In this document: piece after piece, positions 16,455 to 25,888 of the stretch
How the letters are laid out: the number at the start of each line of letters is the position of its first letter
How positions within the stretch are numbered: the stretch's first letter is position 1
DNA from: Candidatus Aquidulcis sp.
GTDB lineage: Bacteria > Chloroflexota > Anaerolineae > Anaerolineales > UBA4823
Direction: 5' to 3'
Assembly: GCA_020723385.1 (NCBI GenBank)
Contig: DYIZ01000007.1
Span: 1-64,000 of the forward strand
DNA length: 64,000 nucleotides
The notes under the pieces: generated by a model
Databases searched by the model: none
What the model was told of the DNA's origin: nothing
The model's input: the letters and a program-made list of their open reading frames with translations, nothing else
Translations under genes and position numbers: made by a program

Positions 16455-17543
16455 TTACCCCTTTTTCAAAGCCAGCCATATAAAGTGCACCAGACGAGGC
16501 CAGGCGCGGGGAGATCGAAAGTAGGGCAAGCTCAGGAAGCCATGATGGTGGCAATAACATTCCTCCTGTCGAATGCATTTCCTGAATTCCTGGGCGATCG
16601 GGCTAACCCACAACCGGGAAAGGTCCATACCAACTTCGCGCAAATTACCCACCTTCTCATCGCGCAATTCGCAGCCTGCTACTGTTCCATCGGAATGAAT
16701 CACGACATTTTCACGCATTGCGCCGCAGCGGATTGGCGCCCGGCGGTTCAATAGAATTTGGTTGATCAAGTCACGCACCATCATCTCTTTGGCTCTCGAG
16801 AGAATTTCCATGGGCAAACGACTAGATTCAGGGCGAAACTGATTTCGACCTTCGCCCGAGTGGATCAGGCGGGTATAAGATTGAATGCAAGCCGGGTCGA
16901 GTGCCTGGGCATTGCGCGGGCGTCCGCGCACTAGGCTGAGTTTCAAAGCATCTATGGGCAGCGTTTCCCAAACCCGGCGGATTGTCTCCTCTACGTGGAT
17001 ATAATTCAAGCCTGAGACACACGTGCTGCAGGTCAGGTGAAGCTGGGGGTACGCCGATTTCAATGCTGCCAGAGCTTCGAAGGATGTCACGACATCCTTG
17101 AAAAGCCCAGGCGCGCCCCGTAACCGGTCGTGTTCGTCTCCCCAAGCGTCAATTGAAAGGCTGATGTTTACTCTCTGGTTCGGGCACGTTCTGAGGATCT
17201 CTTCTACCTGAGACAAAATTCGAGCGGGTAAAGACCCGCCCATGCAAATGCTCATATTCGCTGGGCGGCAATGGTGAACAAACCGACGGGCAACCTCGGG
17301 CAGGTCCTCACGTAGTTCCGGGCTTCCGCCCGTCAGGGTAACCTGTAAAACAGGCCCGATTGATTGCGCCAGTGCATCTATTTCAGTAATGGTTAGCTCG
17401 TCCTGAACATTCCTATTCAGCTCGCGCCAGAAAAAACAATGGCCGCAGCGGGCATTACACCTGTGGGTGACATACATCATCACAAAAACAGGCATTTGTA
17501 AGCCGGGCGCCAGCATCCTTTTCGCAACTTGAAGCGAGTTCAT
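16455..17543 (-). CDS. Radical SAM protein with SPASM-like C-terminal cysteines
   Basis: 362 residues. The radical SAM cluster motif is CNARCGHC (Cys29, Cys33, Cys36). TGGSPELR follows at the SAM-binding position. C-terminal cysteines (in IRCGAM, VAGCEL, RKCIRQ and ECYCHH) look like a second Fe-S site of SPASM/twitch type, seen in peptide- and cofactor-modifying enzymes. The start overlaps the stop of the glycosyltransferase by 4 nt (ATGA), so the two are an operon. No short precursor-peptide gene is visible nearby. Substrate unknown. Confidence 0.85.
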   Translation of the reverse strand: MNSLQVAKRMLAPGLQMPVFVMMYVTHRCNARCGHCFFWRELNRNVQDELTITEIDALAQSIGPVLQVTLTGGSPELREDLPEVARRFVHHCRPANMSICMGGSLPARILSQVEEILRTCPNQRVNISLSIDAWGDEHDRLRGAPGLFKDVVTSFEALAALKSAYPQLHLTCSTCVSGLNYIHVEETIRRVWETLPIDALKLSLVRGRPRNAQALDPACIQSYTRLIHSGEGRNQFRPESSRLPMEILSRAKEMMVRDLINQILLNRRAPIRCGAMRENVVIHSDGTVAGCELRDEKVGNLREVGMDLSRLWVSPIAQEFRKCIRQEECYCHHHGFLSLPYFRSPRAWPRLVHFIWLALKKG

Positions 17544-18529
17544 GCTCTGCTCTCACCCCGATTTCGTGAACGCAAGCGCCCGGTAAGCGTTTTCGAAAGC
17601 CCCACGAGGATACAGAGACCGCGCACCAGGTCGAGGAGAAAGGCTGTAAAAACGGCTTTGACCAGAAAAATAAACCCCTGCCTGCGATAAACAGCGAGCA
17701 TACTGGAGCGGACAATCAAATAGGCGCAGGCAAATGCCAAAAATAACAGGATGCCTTCAGGCAACGGAAGCAACCATTGAGCGACGGCCATGATTATCAG
17801 GAAATATGCAAGGCAGACGGCCAGGATATTACGAGGAGATGCATGGCGGTAACTGGATAAGCGCTCACCGAAGTTGGAGTAGAGCGAGGTGATGCAAATG
17901 CCTTTACGCAAATCGTTTAGGATCATTTTTACGAAAGTATACGGCTTGAGATGCCTGCCGCGCGCTTCGGGAACGGCGAAAATCCGTCTGCCGCTCTGGG
18001 AGATGCGATGGCCCAATTCTGTATCTTCCCCAGGTTCATAGGTAGAGCAGAATCCGCCTAACTCGGCGAACAGGCCTGCCTCCACCGCTCCCAGCGCAGT
18101 CCAGAATTCGTTGCGTAGATAACCAGACCGCCGGGAATAGATATAGGATACGTAAAGTTGTTTGTATTTCTGGGAGAAATTCATTCCGTGAGTATCGTCC
18201 GAATAATTCCCGACAGCCGCCTCGCTGAGGCGCTGGCGAATCGGGGCAGTCAGCCGTTCGATTGCATTCGGCTCGACCTCTACATCGGCGTCAACAAATA
18301 CCAGGATATCCCCTGTGTAGTTGGCGGCGCCTCGATTGCGCGCTTTGGCTGCTCCCTGGTGAGGGCCTTGCAAGACCTGGACTGGATACGGCGATAAAAG
18401 TTCTCGGAGATCCCCATTTTCGCCATCATCTACAACGATAATCTCGAATGTCAAATTGGAGCGCAGAAGCGCCTGAATACAAATGGGTAGTGTATTGGCA
18501 GCACGATAAGCAGGAATAACGACACGCAT
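17540..18529 (-). CDS. Membrane-associated family 2 glycosyltransferase
   Basis: 329 residues from ATG 18529, preceded by GGAG; the frame is open about 29 codons further up, but GT2 proteins begin shortly before VVIPAY, as here. Nucleotide-sugar motifs: IIVVDDG (30-36), DAD (80-82, metal binding) and a downstream EDTELGHR acceptor/base motif. Two or three hydrophobic helices follow at about 236-310. Likely transfers a sugar at the inner membrane face. Coupled to the radical SAM gene downstream. Confidence 0.87.
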   Translation of the reverse strand: MRVVIPAYRAANTLPICIQALLRSNLTFEIIVVDDGENGDLRELLSPYPVQVLQGPHQGAAKARNRGAANYTGDILVFVDADVEVEPNAIERLTAPIRQRLSEAAVGNYSDDTHGMNFSQKYKQLYVSYIYSRRSGYLRNEFWTALGAVEAGLFAELGGFCSTYEPGEDTELGHRISQSGRRIFAVPEARGRHLKPYTFVKMILNDLRKGICITSLYSNFGERLSSYRHASPRNILAVCLAYFLIIMAVAQWLLPLPEGILLFLAFACAYLIVRSSMLAVYRRQGFIFLVKAVFTAFLLDLVRGLCILVGLSKTLTGRLRSRNRGESRA

Positions 18530-18754
18530 AGCAATAGTCTCCAAAATAACCAATAAACTCCAGCCTGTTTGGTATTTTACCCCCTCTTTCTGCATTACGG
18601 TGAATGGGATAGGCAAGCCAAGCCCGGAGCTTCAAGGTTACACCAGTCCTTGTGATAATTGTGAGATACCTCACTGCTACACTGGTATCTACCGGAAGCT
18701 TTGGGTTTCACGCAACACCTGGAGTGATCCACTCATAAAACAAAGGAGGACTGA

Positions 18755-21700
18755 ATGACCACAAAAACGATGCGCTATTTATCCATTCTGATTGCTCCCC
18801 TGGCGGGGTTGGTAATTCTGGGGATTGTGCTGTTCCCCGTACAGCCCGCGGGGGCCGCCCAACCGTTGGGGATAGCCGCCCCGTTGTCTGGCGACGACGC
18901 CGGGCGCGGCGGCGACTTCCTCATTTCCACCGCCGAGGATTATCAGATGTCCGCGGACATTGCCTATAATCCTGACGATGATGAATACCTGATCGTGTGG
19001 GCAGATCAGCGCGACGGCGCAACCACCTATACTGACATTTACGGCCAAATCTACTCGGCTCAGGGCTTCCCCCAGGGTGAGCCGATACCCATTGAAACTG
19101 ACGTCAACGATCAGGATTATCCTTCTGTCGCATACAATACAACCGATAACGAGTATCTGGTTGCCTGGCAAGACAAGGCAGCCTCTAATAATACCCTGAT
19201 CGCCGCACGGCGTGTCACGGCAGATGGCGTCCCGAATGCGACCAAGCTTCTCTATGGTGTGACCACCCTTTATGAACACACCATGCCAGTCCTGGTTTAC
19301 GATCCAAATGCCAACCACTATCTGCTCGTGTGGTGGAATAGCACGGATGCCAATATCGAGGGTGCTATTCTGACGCCTGATGGCCTGGCCGTTGGCGGTT
19401 TGTTGATGATTGCCAATGACGGCCAATATCCTAAGGTGGCCTACAACAGCCATACTTTTAGCTATCTTGTTATCTATTTCAGCGGCGGCGATATCTACAG
19501 CCAACCGATTGCCGGTGATGGCAGTTTGGCTGGCGCCGCTTCAATCGTCGTGGATGATCCACCCGGGCTTCATTCGTATGAGTTGGCGTTCGATTCGCAT
19601 GACCATGAATACCTGGCCGTTTGGACCGACACTCGCAACAGCGCCGAGTTGGATGTTTTTGCCCGGCGGGTGGGTGAGAACGGCAGCAGCCTGGGCAGTG
19701 TCATTACCATTGCCGATGCTCCCGAAGAGCAGTATTACCCGGTTGTGGTCTACAATCCCAATGTCAACCAATATCTGGTGGTGTGGTACGATTTTCGCAA
19801 TTCCGTCGCCAGCGGGGGCGATATTTACGGACAACGATTAAAAGGCGATGGCAGCCTGGCTGAACAGGGCAACTTTGCCATAAGCAATAGACCAGGTGTC
19901 CAGCAGAATCCGGTTGCGGCCTTCAGCACAGTTTCCAATCAATACCTGGTTGTTTGGGAAGATGGACGCGCCAGCGACTATACCTATGATCTCTACGGAC
20001 AGCGGCTGCACTGGCTGGGTATCCCGATCTCCTATGAGTTCATCGTCACGACTGCCCTCGATGTTCAGGAGGAACCCGCGATAGTGTTTAACTCGATCAC
20101 CCGGGAGTATCTCGTTGCCTGGGCTGATGACCGCGACGCAGATGGCGAGATGGATATTTGGGGCCAACGTTATACGGATGATGGCATCCCCTTGGGTGAA
20201 AATATAGCCATCCGCGTCGAGCCGGGGAACGAAACCCATCCACGCCTAGCGTTCGACATTCATCACAACACCTATCTCATCGTTTGGGATGATGAAACCG
20301 AAGGCGACATCGAGGGCTACATCCTCGCTTCCGATGGCGCCCCAATCGGCGACGCCTTCAATGTTTCGGATGGGAGCGATGTGCGCGGCTATCCAGATGT
20401 CGCTTTTGGGGATAACGCCGAAGAATATCTGGTTGTATTTCAGCTTCAGATCGGGGGACAATGGAACATTTATGGTCGTCGCGTCTCGGTTGATGGTTCG
20501 CGGCCCGGCAAGGAATTTGCCATTACGAATGCCGAAAGCGATCAGTTGTACCCGGTAGTTATCTACAACCCGGTCGAGGACGAATTTTTGGCAGCCTGGA
20601 GCGACACATCGAACGACGCCGGCGACATCTCCGCCCGCCGGGTACACCCAACCGAGACGATGTGGGACAAATTCGCCGTTTCCACCGCCGCCGACGCTCA
20701 ATCTTATCCCGCGCTGGCCTACAACGGCGCCGACAACGAATACCTGGCAGCCTGGCATGATTACCGCAACTCGGGCGCAACCGCAGCCGATGTTTACGGC
20801 CAGCGCCTGGGCAATACCGGCAGCCTGTTAGGCGGTAACTTCGCCATTTCGGCTGCCAGCGGCGACCAGCAATATCCGCACATCAGTTATATCGCCTCCA
20901 ACAATCGTTATTCAGTGCTCTGGCAGGATAATCGCAACGTTCCCACCGGATGGGATCTCTACGGCCAATGGGTGTTGGCTGATGGCAGCCTGGCTGGATT
21001 CAACCTGCCTTTCTTCAGCTACTCCGGCTGGCAAACCCGGCCCACGGGTGCGTATAATACTTTCCTTGATCAGGGCTTTACCGTTTGGCAAGATGGGCGT
21101 AATGGTGCGGCGTATAAAATCTATGGCCGCCAGGCGGTTGTTGATCTCGAACCCCCGGAGGCAGCCTTCAACTACATTCCCAGCGTCGGTGATACCAATA
21201 CCGTATTTGTTTTCAACGCTTCGCCCAGCTACGACAACGCCACCCCCTCCGGAGCGCTGATCGTGCGCTGGGATTGGGAGAGCGACGGCGTGTACGACAC
21301 CGGCCTGAGTCTCTCGAAATGGATGACGCACACTTACGACACACCAGGCGTGTACAACATCACCCTGGAAGTGCGCGACCTGGCCTGGCTGACGGATACC
21401 GTTATTCATGCAATCACCGTTCTAACACCCACGGCCAATACCCCGCCCACCGCGACGCTGACGGTCTCACCCTCACTGATTTTGGCCGGCGACGAATTGA
21501 CTTTCGACGCCACAGCTTCCACCGATGTTGAGACCCCCGTCAGCCTGCAAGCCCGCTGGGATTGGGAAGACGATGGCGTTTGGGACACAGCTTTCACCGG
21601 AGTATTGACCTCTACCCATGAATACACCGTTGCCGGGGATTATACGATCCGGGTCGAGGTCAAGGATGCGGGAGGGCTGGTCGGGTCAGCCTCTGTGAAT

Positions 21701-22015
21701 ATCACCGTTCTTCCGGGCGGGCTTGTCACCATGAAGACATCGCCTTCCGCGGCCATGCTGGTTGCAGGCCACTCGATCCAGTTTGGCGTTGTCGGCTGGG
21801 ATATATATGGCAACGAGATCGGCAACCCGCCGGTAATTTGGTCGGTTGCGGACCCGCTAGCCGGGACAATTGACGCCAACGGGCTTTTCACCGCCACACT
21901 GACCGCAGGAACGTACCCCGATGCCATCCTGGCCCAAAGCGGGGTGGTGACGTGTACCACCACGGTGGTTGTCTATTGGCCGTACCAGGTGTATTTGCCG
22001 GTGGTGGTCCGGTAG
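18755..22015 (+). CDS. Large secreted repeat protein with two PKD domains and YLPVVVR C terminus
   Basis: 1086 residues, with AAAGGAGG upstream of the ATG. A signal peptide (residues 1 to about 35, ending near AGAA) is followed by about fourteen repeats of roughly 50 residues with the pattern YNxxxNEYLVVWxDxRN...DIYGQRL, resembling beta-propeller blades. Two PKD-like domains follow (about 795-985; each has RWDWExDGxxDT), then a Big2-like domain, and the C-terminal tail VYLPVVVR shared with two other secreted proteins here. Likely a surface or extracellular adhesion/binding protein. The preceding intergenic stretch (18530-18754) has only a small GTGAG/CTCAC palindrome at 18661-18674. Confidence 0.85.
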   Translation: MTTKTMRYLSILIAPLAGLVILGIVLFPVQPAGAAQPLGIAAPLSGDDAGRGGDFLISTAEDYQMSADIAYNPDDDEYLIVWADQRDGATTYTDIYGQIYSAQGFPQGEPIPIETDVNDQDYPSVAYNTTDNEYLVAWQDKAASNNTLIAARRVTADGVPNATKLLYGVTTLYEHTMPVLVYDPNANHYLLVWWNSTDANIEGAILTPDGLAVGGLLMIANDGQYPKVAYNSHTFSYLVIYFSGGDIYSQPIAGDGSLAGAASIVVDDPPGLHSYELAFDSHDHEYLAVWTDTRNSAELDVFARRVGENGSSLGSVITIADAPEEQYYPVVVYNPNVNQYLVVWYDFRNSVASGGDIYGQRLKGDGSLAEQGNFAISNRPGVQQNPVAAFSTVSNQYLVVWEDGRASDYTYDLYGQRLHWLGIPISYEFIVTTALDVQEEPAIVFNSITREYLVAWADDRDADGEMDIWGQRYTDDGIPLGENIAIRVEPGNETHPRLAFDIHHNTYLIVWDDETEGDIEGYILASDGAPIGDAFNVSDGSDVRGYPDVAFGDNAEEYLVVFQLQIGGQWNIYGRRVSVDGSRPGKEFAITNAESDQLYPVVIYNPVEDEFLAAWSDTSNDAGDISARRVHPTETMWDKFAVSTAADAQSYPALAYNGADNEYLAAWHDYRNSGATAADVYGQRLGNTGSLLGGNFAISAASGDQQYPHISYIASNNRYSVLWQDNRNVPTGWDLYGQWVLADGSLAGFNLPFFSYSGWQTRPTGAYNTFLDQGFTVWQDGRNGAAYKIYGRQAVVDLEPPEAAFNYIPSVGDTNTVFVFNASPSYDNATPSGALIVRWDWESDGVYDTGLSLSKWMTHTYDTPGVYNITLEVRDLAWLTDTVIHAITVLTPTANTPPTATLTVSPSLILAGDELTFDATASTDVETPVSLQARWDWEDDGVWDTAFTGVLTSTHEYTVAGDYTIRVEVKDAGGLVGSASVNITVLPGGLVTMKTSPSAAMLVAGHSIQFGVVGWDIYGNEIGNPPVIWSVADPLAGTIDANGLFTATLTAGTYPDAILAQSGVVTCTTTVVVYWPYQVYLPVVVR

Positions 22016-22047
22016 TTTTCTTCCTGGGTTTTTGATTCTGTTATGCT

Positions 22048-22083
22048 AAACCGGCCTTGCGGCGAGAGTCGCAAGGCCGGTTT
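22048..22083. terminator. Bidirectional terminator between convergent genes
   Basis: A 13-bp perfect stem (22048-22060 with 22071-22083), loop of 10 nt, flanked by AAA and TTT on the two sides. It separates the secreted repeat protein from the RNA polymerase-like gene. Confidence 0.85.
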
Positions 22084-22106
22084 GTTGAAGTAGCAGCTTA
22101 AAATTT

Positions 22107-25100
22107 TCAGCCCAGCCCCACCAGCAGCCGGCCGTCTACATCTTCCAAACGGTCCACTTCGCCGCTGGCGGCGGCGCGGGCGAAAACGATGCCGGGGCGT
22201 TTCGCCCGCCGCGCCCGAGCCAGCACATTCAAGCTGGCCGGGTCGCTGCGTTTCAGCACGTCTCCCAGTATCTGGTCGTTTTGCACGTTGAGCTGGGCGA
22301 AACCCTGGCGCGCTCCGGCCACGCCGGCAACCATTTCGTCTGGCGTGAGACCTTGTGCGTAGTTACGCCGCACGACGACCGGTTTCCCGGACGCGTCGGT
22401 AGTCACGCCGCGCACGCCCACCACCATGTGCAGCGTCCGCCTGGCCCACGGGCGGGCGCGGGCGTCCAGAAGCTGCGGGCCAAGATCGAGACTGAGATAA
22501 TCCGTTGAAGCCAGGATTTGTTCGGTCAACTCATCGGTGTATGCCTCCCACTGGGCGGGGTCGTTCCCATCGGGCGGGGGGGACAGCTTCAGGCTGCCGC
22601 CGATGAACGGGCTTAGCGAAGCCCCCGATGCCTGGGCAGCCTCGTATCCGTATCGAACCAGCCGTTCCAGAGTTTCCAAAGTTGACGGGATTCCCTTTCG
22701 GCTGAGTGTCATCTCGAGGAGATCAGCTATCGCGCCTTGGGTGAGAACAGCCCCGAAAGCGGTATCCTCAATCTCGAGGATTTCTGCAATCTCCTTGCGC
22801 CCGTCCGGGTTCAGCGAGCGGTAAGCCAGCCCCCAGATGACTTCGGCAGACGGCAGGAGAGTCTTGACCAGGGAAGGATCGTGCGCTAGATGCCCGGCCA
22901 CCGAGAGCAGCTCTTTCGCCTCCTGCTGTCCGCCATCTGTCAGCGGGAGATAGAAGGCGACCTGATCGCCGTCGAAGTCGGTGTTCATCCAGCGGCATAC
23001 GACGGGGTTGAGACGGATAGCCCGGCTGGGATCTCTCACCGGGTGAAAGGCGAGCATGGCCGTGGGGGAGAGGGCTGGCGCCCGGTAGATCACCAGCCAC
23101 GAGCGGGACAGGATTTCGTCGAGTATCTGGACCGCCTGGGGGTTGTCGGGATGAGCCAGGGCTTCGCCTTTCAATTCACGAACTACCAATGGGCCAAACA
23201 GCTTCCAGCACAACTCTTCAGGGAAGCCGACTTGATCCAGATGCAGGTCCACGCCTGGCGCGGCCACCGAGCGCCCGCTGAAAAGCTGCGGTTCCTCGAA
23301 GCGCAGAACTTCTGGCGGGAGCAGCGCCTCGAAATAGGCATTCAGCGTGCTTTCCAGGCGGATCTCGGCCTCCCGCGCCAGCCGCTCGGGAACCCGGCTG
23401 GAGAGCATCCGCGCCAACCGGGCATTGGCTTCGACCAGTTGGGCGGCTTCCGGGCTGCTTTTCTCACCTTCGAGCATTCCCACTGCCGACAGCAGACGCT
23501 CGTGCAGCCAGGGGTGCGGCATTGGGCGGGCCAGTTCGAGAGTCTCCCCATTGGGTGGGGCGAACCCGAAGGTTAATTGGCCATCGGTCAGCTCGGCGTG
23601 GATTCCGGCCGCTTGCAGGCGGGAGGCCAGGTCGGTGAACATTGGCGAGGGGAAGCCGGCCTGGGCGATTTTGCCTTTGGCGGCCCGTTGGGCTAACGCA
23701 GCGGCATCTGGCCGGCGGGAAGAGCGGGTGTTCAGGGCTTCTCGCAAGTTGCTGATCGCGCCCAGATTACGCAGAGTGGTGTATTCGGGTTCACTCAAAA
23801 TTTGATCGCGGGATTGATCCACCGTGGCCCAGATTTTGTCTTTGACCAGATGGGCCAGGCGGCTCCAGTACACCCACCCGATGGCGCTGGGGCGCTCCAG
23901 CGGCGCGCCGTTTTTTCCCCGGAGGAGCGTCTCCATCCCGGTTTCCGGCAGCCCCGCCTGGATGAGCCGCTGGCGCAGCTCGTTGGGGGCGGGGGCGTGG
24001 AACGGCGGGACGATGGCGGGAGCGCCATCCAGCCGGGCAATGCGGCTCATCACGGCCTCGCGCACCTGGCCGATGTGCATGCGGGTTCGCAGGCCGGGGA
24101 AATTGTAGATCAGCTCGACGGGCGTGCCATCCGGCAGATGCGGCATTTGATCGTCGGGGAGGATGTAACTGACCACGCCCTTTGCGCCGTGCCGGTTGCT
24201 GATCTTGTCGCCCGGCTCGACCGGGAAGGGGTCGTTCATCCGGCGGGCCGCCGACTCACTGAGAATGATGCCATCCTCGGAAACGCCCGGCCCCCAGGCA
24301 ATGAAGGCTGTCAGCAGGCTGCGCCCGCACCAAAAGTCGGGAGCGTCCGGCTCGTTGCCGGTCTGCACCCAGGCTGGCTCGGGGTGGTTGGGGACGATGG
24401 CCTGGCGCATCATATTGGCGGCCATCAGCAGCCGGTTGGGATCGTTGTTTTCGAGGAAGGGCAGCATCGAGGCGGATAACCCCAGCCCGGCCTCGGGGCG
24501 CTCGTCCACCACGATCAGCCGCCCGCCGCGAATCTCGGCCCCGATGGCGACGGTGAAGATGCGTCCGATGTACGGGCCTTCGGGCGTCTCAAAAGGGCAA
24601 ACGCGCCCTTTCTCTTCGGGAGCGACCACTCTGGCGGTACCGGACAGCGCTCCCCGGGTTGGGATGATCAACCGCCGCAGGTGGGTATGCCGGCTGAGCC
24701 AGTTGGTTGTATCCAATCGTTGGGATTTGGCCTGGAGGAACTCGTTGAGCCAGCGGTCGAGGGGCAGCCAGGCGCGCAGGATCTCATTGTCCCACGCCAC
24801 ACCGTTGGAGGCCTGCCCGAGCTGATCCAGAATATGACTGAATAGCTGTTCGCCAACGCAGGCGACCTCGGCTGCATCCAGCGGATGATCGGAAACCGTG
24901 GGGATAACGATGCGTGGTTCGCCATCCAGATAGAAGATGCCAGAGTCGTCTGGGGAGGGGATCGCCGGGTAGCCGGCTTGCACCCCGCCGGACAGCTCGA
25001 TTTGGATGTGGCAGGTCTGAGGGCTATCCTCGGTGACCGAGTAACCGGCCAGCGGCAGGCGCTCGGCCAGCAGTTGGGGCAGGCGGTCGGATATGAATTG

Positions 25101-25145
25101 TTCGAATGACGCTTTGTGCCAGGGCGTCGAGGGATTGATGGTCAT
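22107..25145 (-). CDS. Single-chain RNA polymerase: minimal beta fused to minimal beta-prime
   Basis: 1012 residues from ATG 25145 (CAGGAG 7 nt upstream, inside the sigma gene end). The N-terminal half follows the RpoB core order: RRLIIPTRGALSG (157-169), GRVCPFETPEGPYIG (180-194), NDPNRLLMAANMMRQA (234-249), SEDGIILSE (289-297, the Glu-Asp pair), GDKISNRHGAKG (312-323, both active-site lysines) and DGTPVELI through MHIGQ (339-360). A beta C-terminal-like PSPMFTDLASRL lies at 499-510. The second half follows RpoC: FSGRSV (622-627), YRAPALSP (687-694), NTDFDGDQVAFY (721-732, catalytic Asp723/725/727), a bridge-helix-like segment and GARQG of the trigger loop (944-948). Beta lobes, the beta-prime zinc/clamp region and the last quarter of beta-prime are absent. 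Transcription activity is inferred from the intact metal and lysine residues. Confidence 0.9.
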   Translation of the reverse strand: MTINPSTPWHKASFEQFISDRLPQLLAERLPLAGYSVTEDSPQTCHIQIELSGGVQAGYPAIPSPDDSGIFYLDGEPRIVIPTVSDHPLDAAEVACVGEQLFSHILDQLGQASNGVAWDNEILRAWLPLDRWLNEFLQAKSQRLDTTNWLSRHTHLRRLIIPTRGALSGTARVVAPEEKGRVCPFETPEGPYIGRIFTVAIGAEIRGGRLIVVDERPEAGLGLSASMLPFLENNDPNRLLMAANMMRQAIVPNHPEPAWVQTGNEPDAPDFWCGRSLLTAFIAWGPGVSEDGIILSESAARRMNDPFPVEPGDKISNRHGAKGVVSYILPDDQMPHLPDGTPVELIYNFPGLRTRMHIGQVREAVMSRIARLDGAPAIVPPFHAPAPNELRQRLIQAGLPETGMETLLRGKNGAPLERPSAIGWVYWSRLAHLVKDKIWATVDQSRDQILSEPEYTTLRNLGAISNLREALNTRSSRRPDAAALAQRAAKGKIAQAGFPSPMFTDLASRLQAAGIHAELTDGQLTFGFAPPNGETLELARPMPHPWLHERLLSAVGMLEGEKSSPEAAQLVEANARLARMLSSRVPERLAREAEIRLESTLNAYFEALLPPEVLRFEEPQLFSGRSVAAPGVDLHLDQVGFPEELCWKLFGPLVVRELKGEALAHPDNPQAVQILDEILSRSWLVIYRAPALSPTAMLAFHPVRDPSRAIRLNPVVCRWMNTDFDGDQVAFYLPLTDGGQQEAKELLSVAGHLAHDPSLVKTLLPSAEVIWGLAYRSLNPDGRKEIAEILEIEDTAFGAVLTQGAIADLLEMTLSRKGIPSTLETLERLVRYGYEAAQASGASLSPFIGGSLKLSPPPDGNDPAQWEAYTDELTEQILASTDYLSLDLGPQLLDARARPWARRTLHMVVGVRGVTTDASGKPVVVRRNYAQGLTPDEMVAGVAGARQGFAQLNVQNDQILGDVLKRSDPASLNVLARARRAKRPGIVFARAAASGEVDRLEDVDGRLLVGLG

Positions 25146-25149
25146 TGGA

Positions 25150-25755
25150 TCACTCCTGTTCGGCCTGCAATTCACGCTTGACGTGCTCACGCGCATAGTG
25201 CAGGCGAGATTTGGCAGTTCCTTCGGGAATGCCCAGCTCGTCAGCCGCATCCCGCAGGCTCAACTCCATCTGGTGCACCAGGCGGAGTAACTCACGTTTT
25301 TCTTCGGGCAAATCCTGGATGATTTGCCGGAGCCGGGCGTTTTGCTCACTCTGTTCGATCACCGCATCCGGCCCGAGGCTGGCGGTATCCACCAGCCAGG
25401 AGGGTGAATCGAGTTGCTCGCCTTCGCCGGTGAATTCTTCTGGCGTCTCCAGTGGTTGTTCTGGCCGCCGTTTGCGGGTGCGCAAGTGGTTGAGGGCCAG
25501 GTTGGCGGCGATGCGGAACAACCAGGCTTTCACGGCTCCCTGCCCATTCCACTGCCCGGCGCGTGTCCAGACCCGCAGGAAAGTTTCTTGCAGCAGATCA
25601 TCGGCGGCAGCCTCATCGCGTACGAAGTGGGTGAGGTAGCGGCGGATGGATGCCTCGTAGCGCTCGAAGAACAGCTCGAAAGCATAAGCCTGCTGCGCCT
25701 GGATGTGTTCTATCAGCTCGTGGTCGGGTAGGGGATCGGTCAATTTCGGCTCCAC
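25150..25755 (-). CDS. ECF-type sigma-70 family factor paired with the fused RNA polymerase
   Basis: 201 residues from GTG 25755; a TTG four codons later has a better ribosome site (GGAG) and may be the true start. Region 2 (about 25-96) includes DEAAADDLLQETFLRVW; region 4 (about 136-193) includes the LPEEKRELL segment and a helix-turn-helix at 166-187. Regions 1 and 3 are absent, as usual for ECF factors. No anti-sigma gene adjoins it. Only 4 nt separate its TGA from the polymerase ATG, so the two are translationally coupled. It most likely directs the fused polymerase, but use of the housekeeping enzyme cannot be excluded. Confidence 0.93.
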   Translation of the reverse strand: MEPKLTDPLPDHELIEHIQAQQAYAFELFFERYEASIRRYLTHFVRDEAAADDLLQETFLRVWTRAGQWNGQGAVKAWLFRIAANLALNHLRTRKRRPEQPLETPEEFTGEGEQLDSPSWLVDTASLGPDAVIEQSEQNARLRQIIQDLPEEKRELLRLVHQMELSLRDAADELGIPEGTAKSRLHYAREHVKRELQAEQE

Positions 25756-25860
25756 TCTCTAAGACACCGCACAGAGGGGGATGGTTCAATTATTGCCTGA
25801 CTGAACAGAGCGGAGGTTTTCACAGGCCGAAGCATATCACTATTTTTCTCGGGAAAGTCT

Positions 25861-25888
25861 TTGCATTCTTGCGTCTTTGGGTTAGACT
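25861..25888 (+). promoter_or_regulatory. Possible promoter of the Cys-cluster gene, near-leaderless
   Basis: TTGCAT (25861-25866), a 16-nt spacer and TAGACT (25883-25888) precede the GTG start at 25895 by 6 nt; no Shine-Dalgarno is visible. The 139-bp gap is divergent with the sigma gene, for which no convincing promoter was found. Confidence 0.35.

Noticed and set aside
25146-25250. N-terminal extension of the RNA polymerase-like protein into the sigma gene
   Set aside because: The 35 extra residues have no polymerase similarity and the ATG at 25145 has an excellent ribosome site.
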